Shown: positions 49,388 to 50,435 of the stretch, in pieces
Layout of the letters: each line of letters opens with the position of its first letter
Numbering within the stretch: the stretch's first letter is position 1
Assembly (NCBI RefSeq): GCF_025965085.1
Contig: NZ_JAOPXP010000006.1
Location: 1 to 50,435 of the forward strand
DNA length: 50,435 nucleotides
Source: Marmoricola sp.
GTDB taxonomy: Bacteria; Actinomycetota; Actinomycetes; Propionibacteriales; Nocardioidaceae
Direction of reading: 5' to 3'
Notes under the pieces: generated by a model
Seen by the model: only the letters and a program-made list of their open reading frames with translations
Database searches by the model: none
Told to the model about the DNA's origin: nothing
Position numbers and translations under genes: made by a program

Positions 49388-50011
49388 TCAGCCCAGCGTG
49401 CCGTCGAGCTCGAGCCGGCCGGCGCGCTCGAGCTGTTCGGACAGGGTGAGCAGGCGCGAGGCGGACACGTCGGAGGCGTACGACGCCGGGGGCGTCGTGG
49501 CCTCGGTGGCCCGCTGCACGCGCCCTGCCGCGGCGACCCGGGCGAACGCCGCCGCCCGGAACAGCGTGTCGGCGAAGTCACCGACGACCACGCCGCTGAG
49601 CACCGCGTCGACGAGAGCCCGGACCTCGTCGGGTCCCGGAGGCACCACGACGCCCGAGATGACCTCGGCGACCGGGACCTGATGACGACCACGGTCGAAC
49701 TCCAGCGCGGCGGTCTGCGGGTCGGCGTACACCCAGCTGCGGAGCAGGTAGAGCCGCCACAGCGCGCCGGCCAGGGAGTCCGGCGGGGCCGCGGACCACA
49801 GCTCGGCGAGGGTTTCGAGGCCCTCGGACTCGGCCAGGTGGACGACGCGTGCGACGAGCGCCTCGTCGGCCTGGTCGCGGGCACCGCGCACCAGTGCGGA
49901 CGCCGAGCGGTCGGCTGCCTCGCTCAGCGTCGCCGGGTCCACGTCACCCTCGATGGCCTCGAAGTGCTTGGCTCCGGGGAACTGGGGACGGTGGTGGCGC
50001 CGCTCGCTCAT
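49388..50011 (-). CDS. conserved hypothetical protein
   Basis: 'MSERRHHRPQFPGAKHFEAIEGDVDPATLSEAADRSASALVRGARDQADEALVARVV...'; no recognised domain. Confidence 0.75.
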   Translation of the reverse strand: MSERRHHRPQFPGAKHFEAIEGDVDPATLSEAADRSASALVRGARDQADEALVARVVHLAESEGLETLAELWSAAPPDSLAGALWRLYLLRSWVYADPQTAALEFDRGRHQVPVAEVISGVVVPPGPDEVRALVDAVLSGVVVGDFADTLFRAAAFARVAAAGRVQRATEATTPPASYASDVSASRLLTLSEQLERAGRLELDGTLG

Positions 50012-50013
50012 GG

Positions 50014-50435
50014 TCAGAGCTTCGCCGCGACTGCCTTGACCGCGAGCTCCATCGGGTCCTGCCCGGGCTCGTAGTTGTGGTCCTGACCCTCGTGGTCCAT
50101 GCGGATCAGGCTCATCCGGTTGCCCGAGACCACCACGCCCAGGGAGTGGAAGTGGCCGACGCCGCTGCGCTCGTAGCTCACGAGGTACCACCGGCCGTTG
50201 CCCTGGGGGACGGCCACGCCGGTGATGGGGCGCACCTTGACGTGCGTGCCCTCGACCCGGCCGGCGCACTCGCGGTGCCACGCCTCGAGCACCTTCGTGG
50301 CCCGGACGGTGTTCTGGGCGTCGGGGAACTCGGCGACCTGCTCCGCGGCAGTGTCGCTGCCCGCGGTGTAGGTCCGCTGGATCACGTTCATGGCCCCGAT
50401 GGAGAGCAGGTCGAACTTCTGGCACAGGCCGAAGG
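50014..50435 (-). CDS. partial secreted/sensor-domain protein, N-terminus beyond window edge
   Basis: Frame remains open to the edge: '...FGLCQKFDLLSIGAMNVIQRTYTAGSDTAAEQVAEFPDAQNTVRATKVLEAWHREC'. Confidence 0.7.
   Translation of the reverse strand, partial: FGLCQKFDLLSIGAMNVIQRTYTAGSDTAAEQVAEFPDAQNTVRATKVLEAWHRECAGRVEGTHVKVRPITGVAVPQGNGRWYLVSYERSGVGHFHSLGVVVSGNRMSLIRMDHEGQDHNYEPGQDPMELAVKAVAAKL

Noticed and set aside
48811-50011. PemK-like gene plus 49388-50011 as a toxin-antitoxin pair
   Set aside because: The neighbour is 207 aa, separated by ~157 bp with a hairpin, and does not look like an antitoxin

Overview
High-GC actinobacterial chromosome segment with a Nocardioides-like feel (this affiliation is inferred from gene content only). 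It is dense in protein-coding genes; I saw no rRNA, tRNA, CRISPR, prophage or transposase. The left edge cuts into a ydaO-type (c-di-AMP) riboswitch ahead of an NlpC/P60 hydrolase, a lipoprotein with a metallopeptidase-like HExxH motif and an M48 protease. Next comes a compact minus-strand Tad/Flp pilus locus: CpaB, CpaE, CpaF, a VWA-TadB fusion, TadC, a dedicated NarL-type histidine kinase/response regulator pair, and a Flp pilin. The rest is mostly actinobacterial housekeeping and lipid metabolism: acyl-CoA ligase, SRPBCC, ArsA-like ATPase, a ROK / membrane protein / ROK cassette, a stand-alone LOR/SDH-type (TIGR00300-like) protein, PlsC, a MacS-like two-component system with an embedded flavin-reductase-like gene, a ClgR-like regulator, WS/DGAT, GMC oxidoreductase plus ALDH, FUSC, a YbdK-like ligase, a lytic transglycosylase, an FMO/SDR/TetR cassette, GT2-GtrA plus GT39 with an OmpR-type two-component system, HrpA, and a PemK/MazF-like protein. 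The most interesting signals are the VWA-TadB fusion in a Tad locus with no tadE/F/G visible here, a 9-mer (AGGACTAGA) shared by the pilin and lytic transglycosylase upstream regions, a cluster of strong hairpins at 3.7-4.2 kb, and two genes whose frames lack any ATG/GTG/TTG start (apparent CTG starts). All family calls are from reading motifs; no database search was run.
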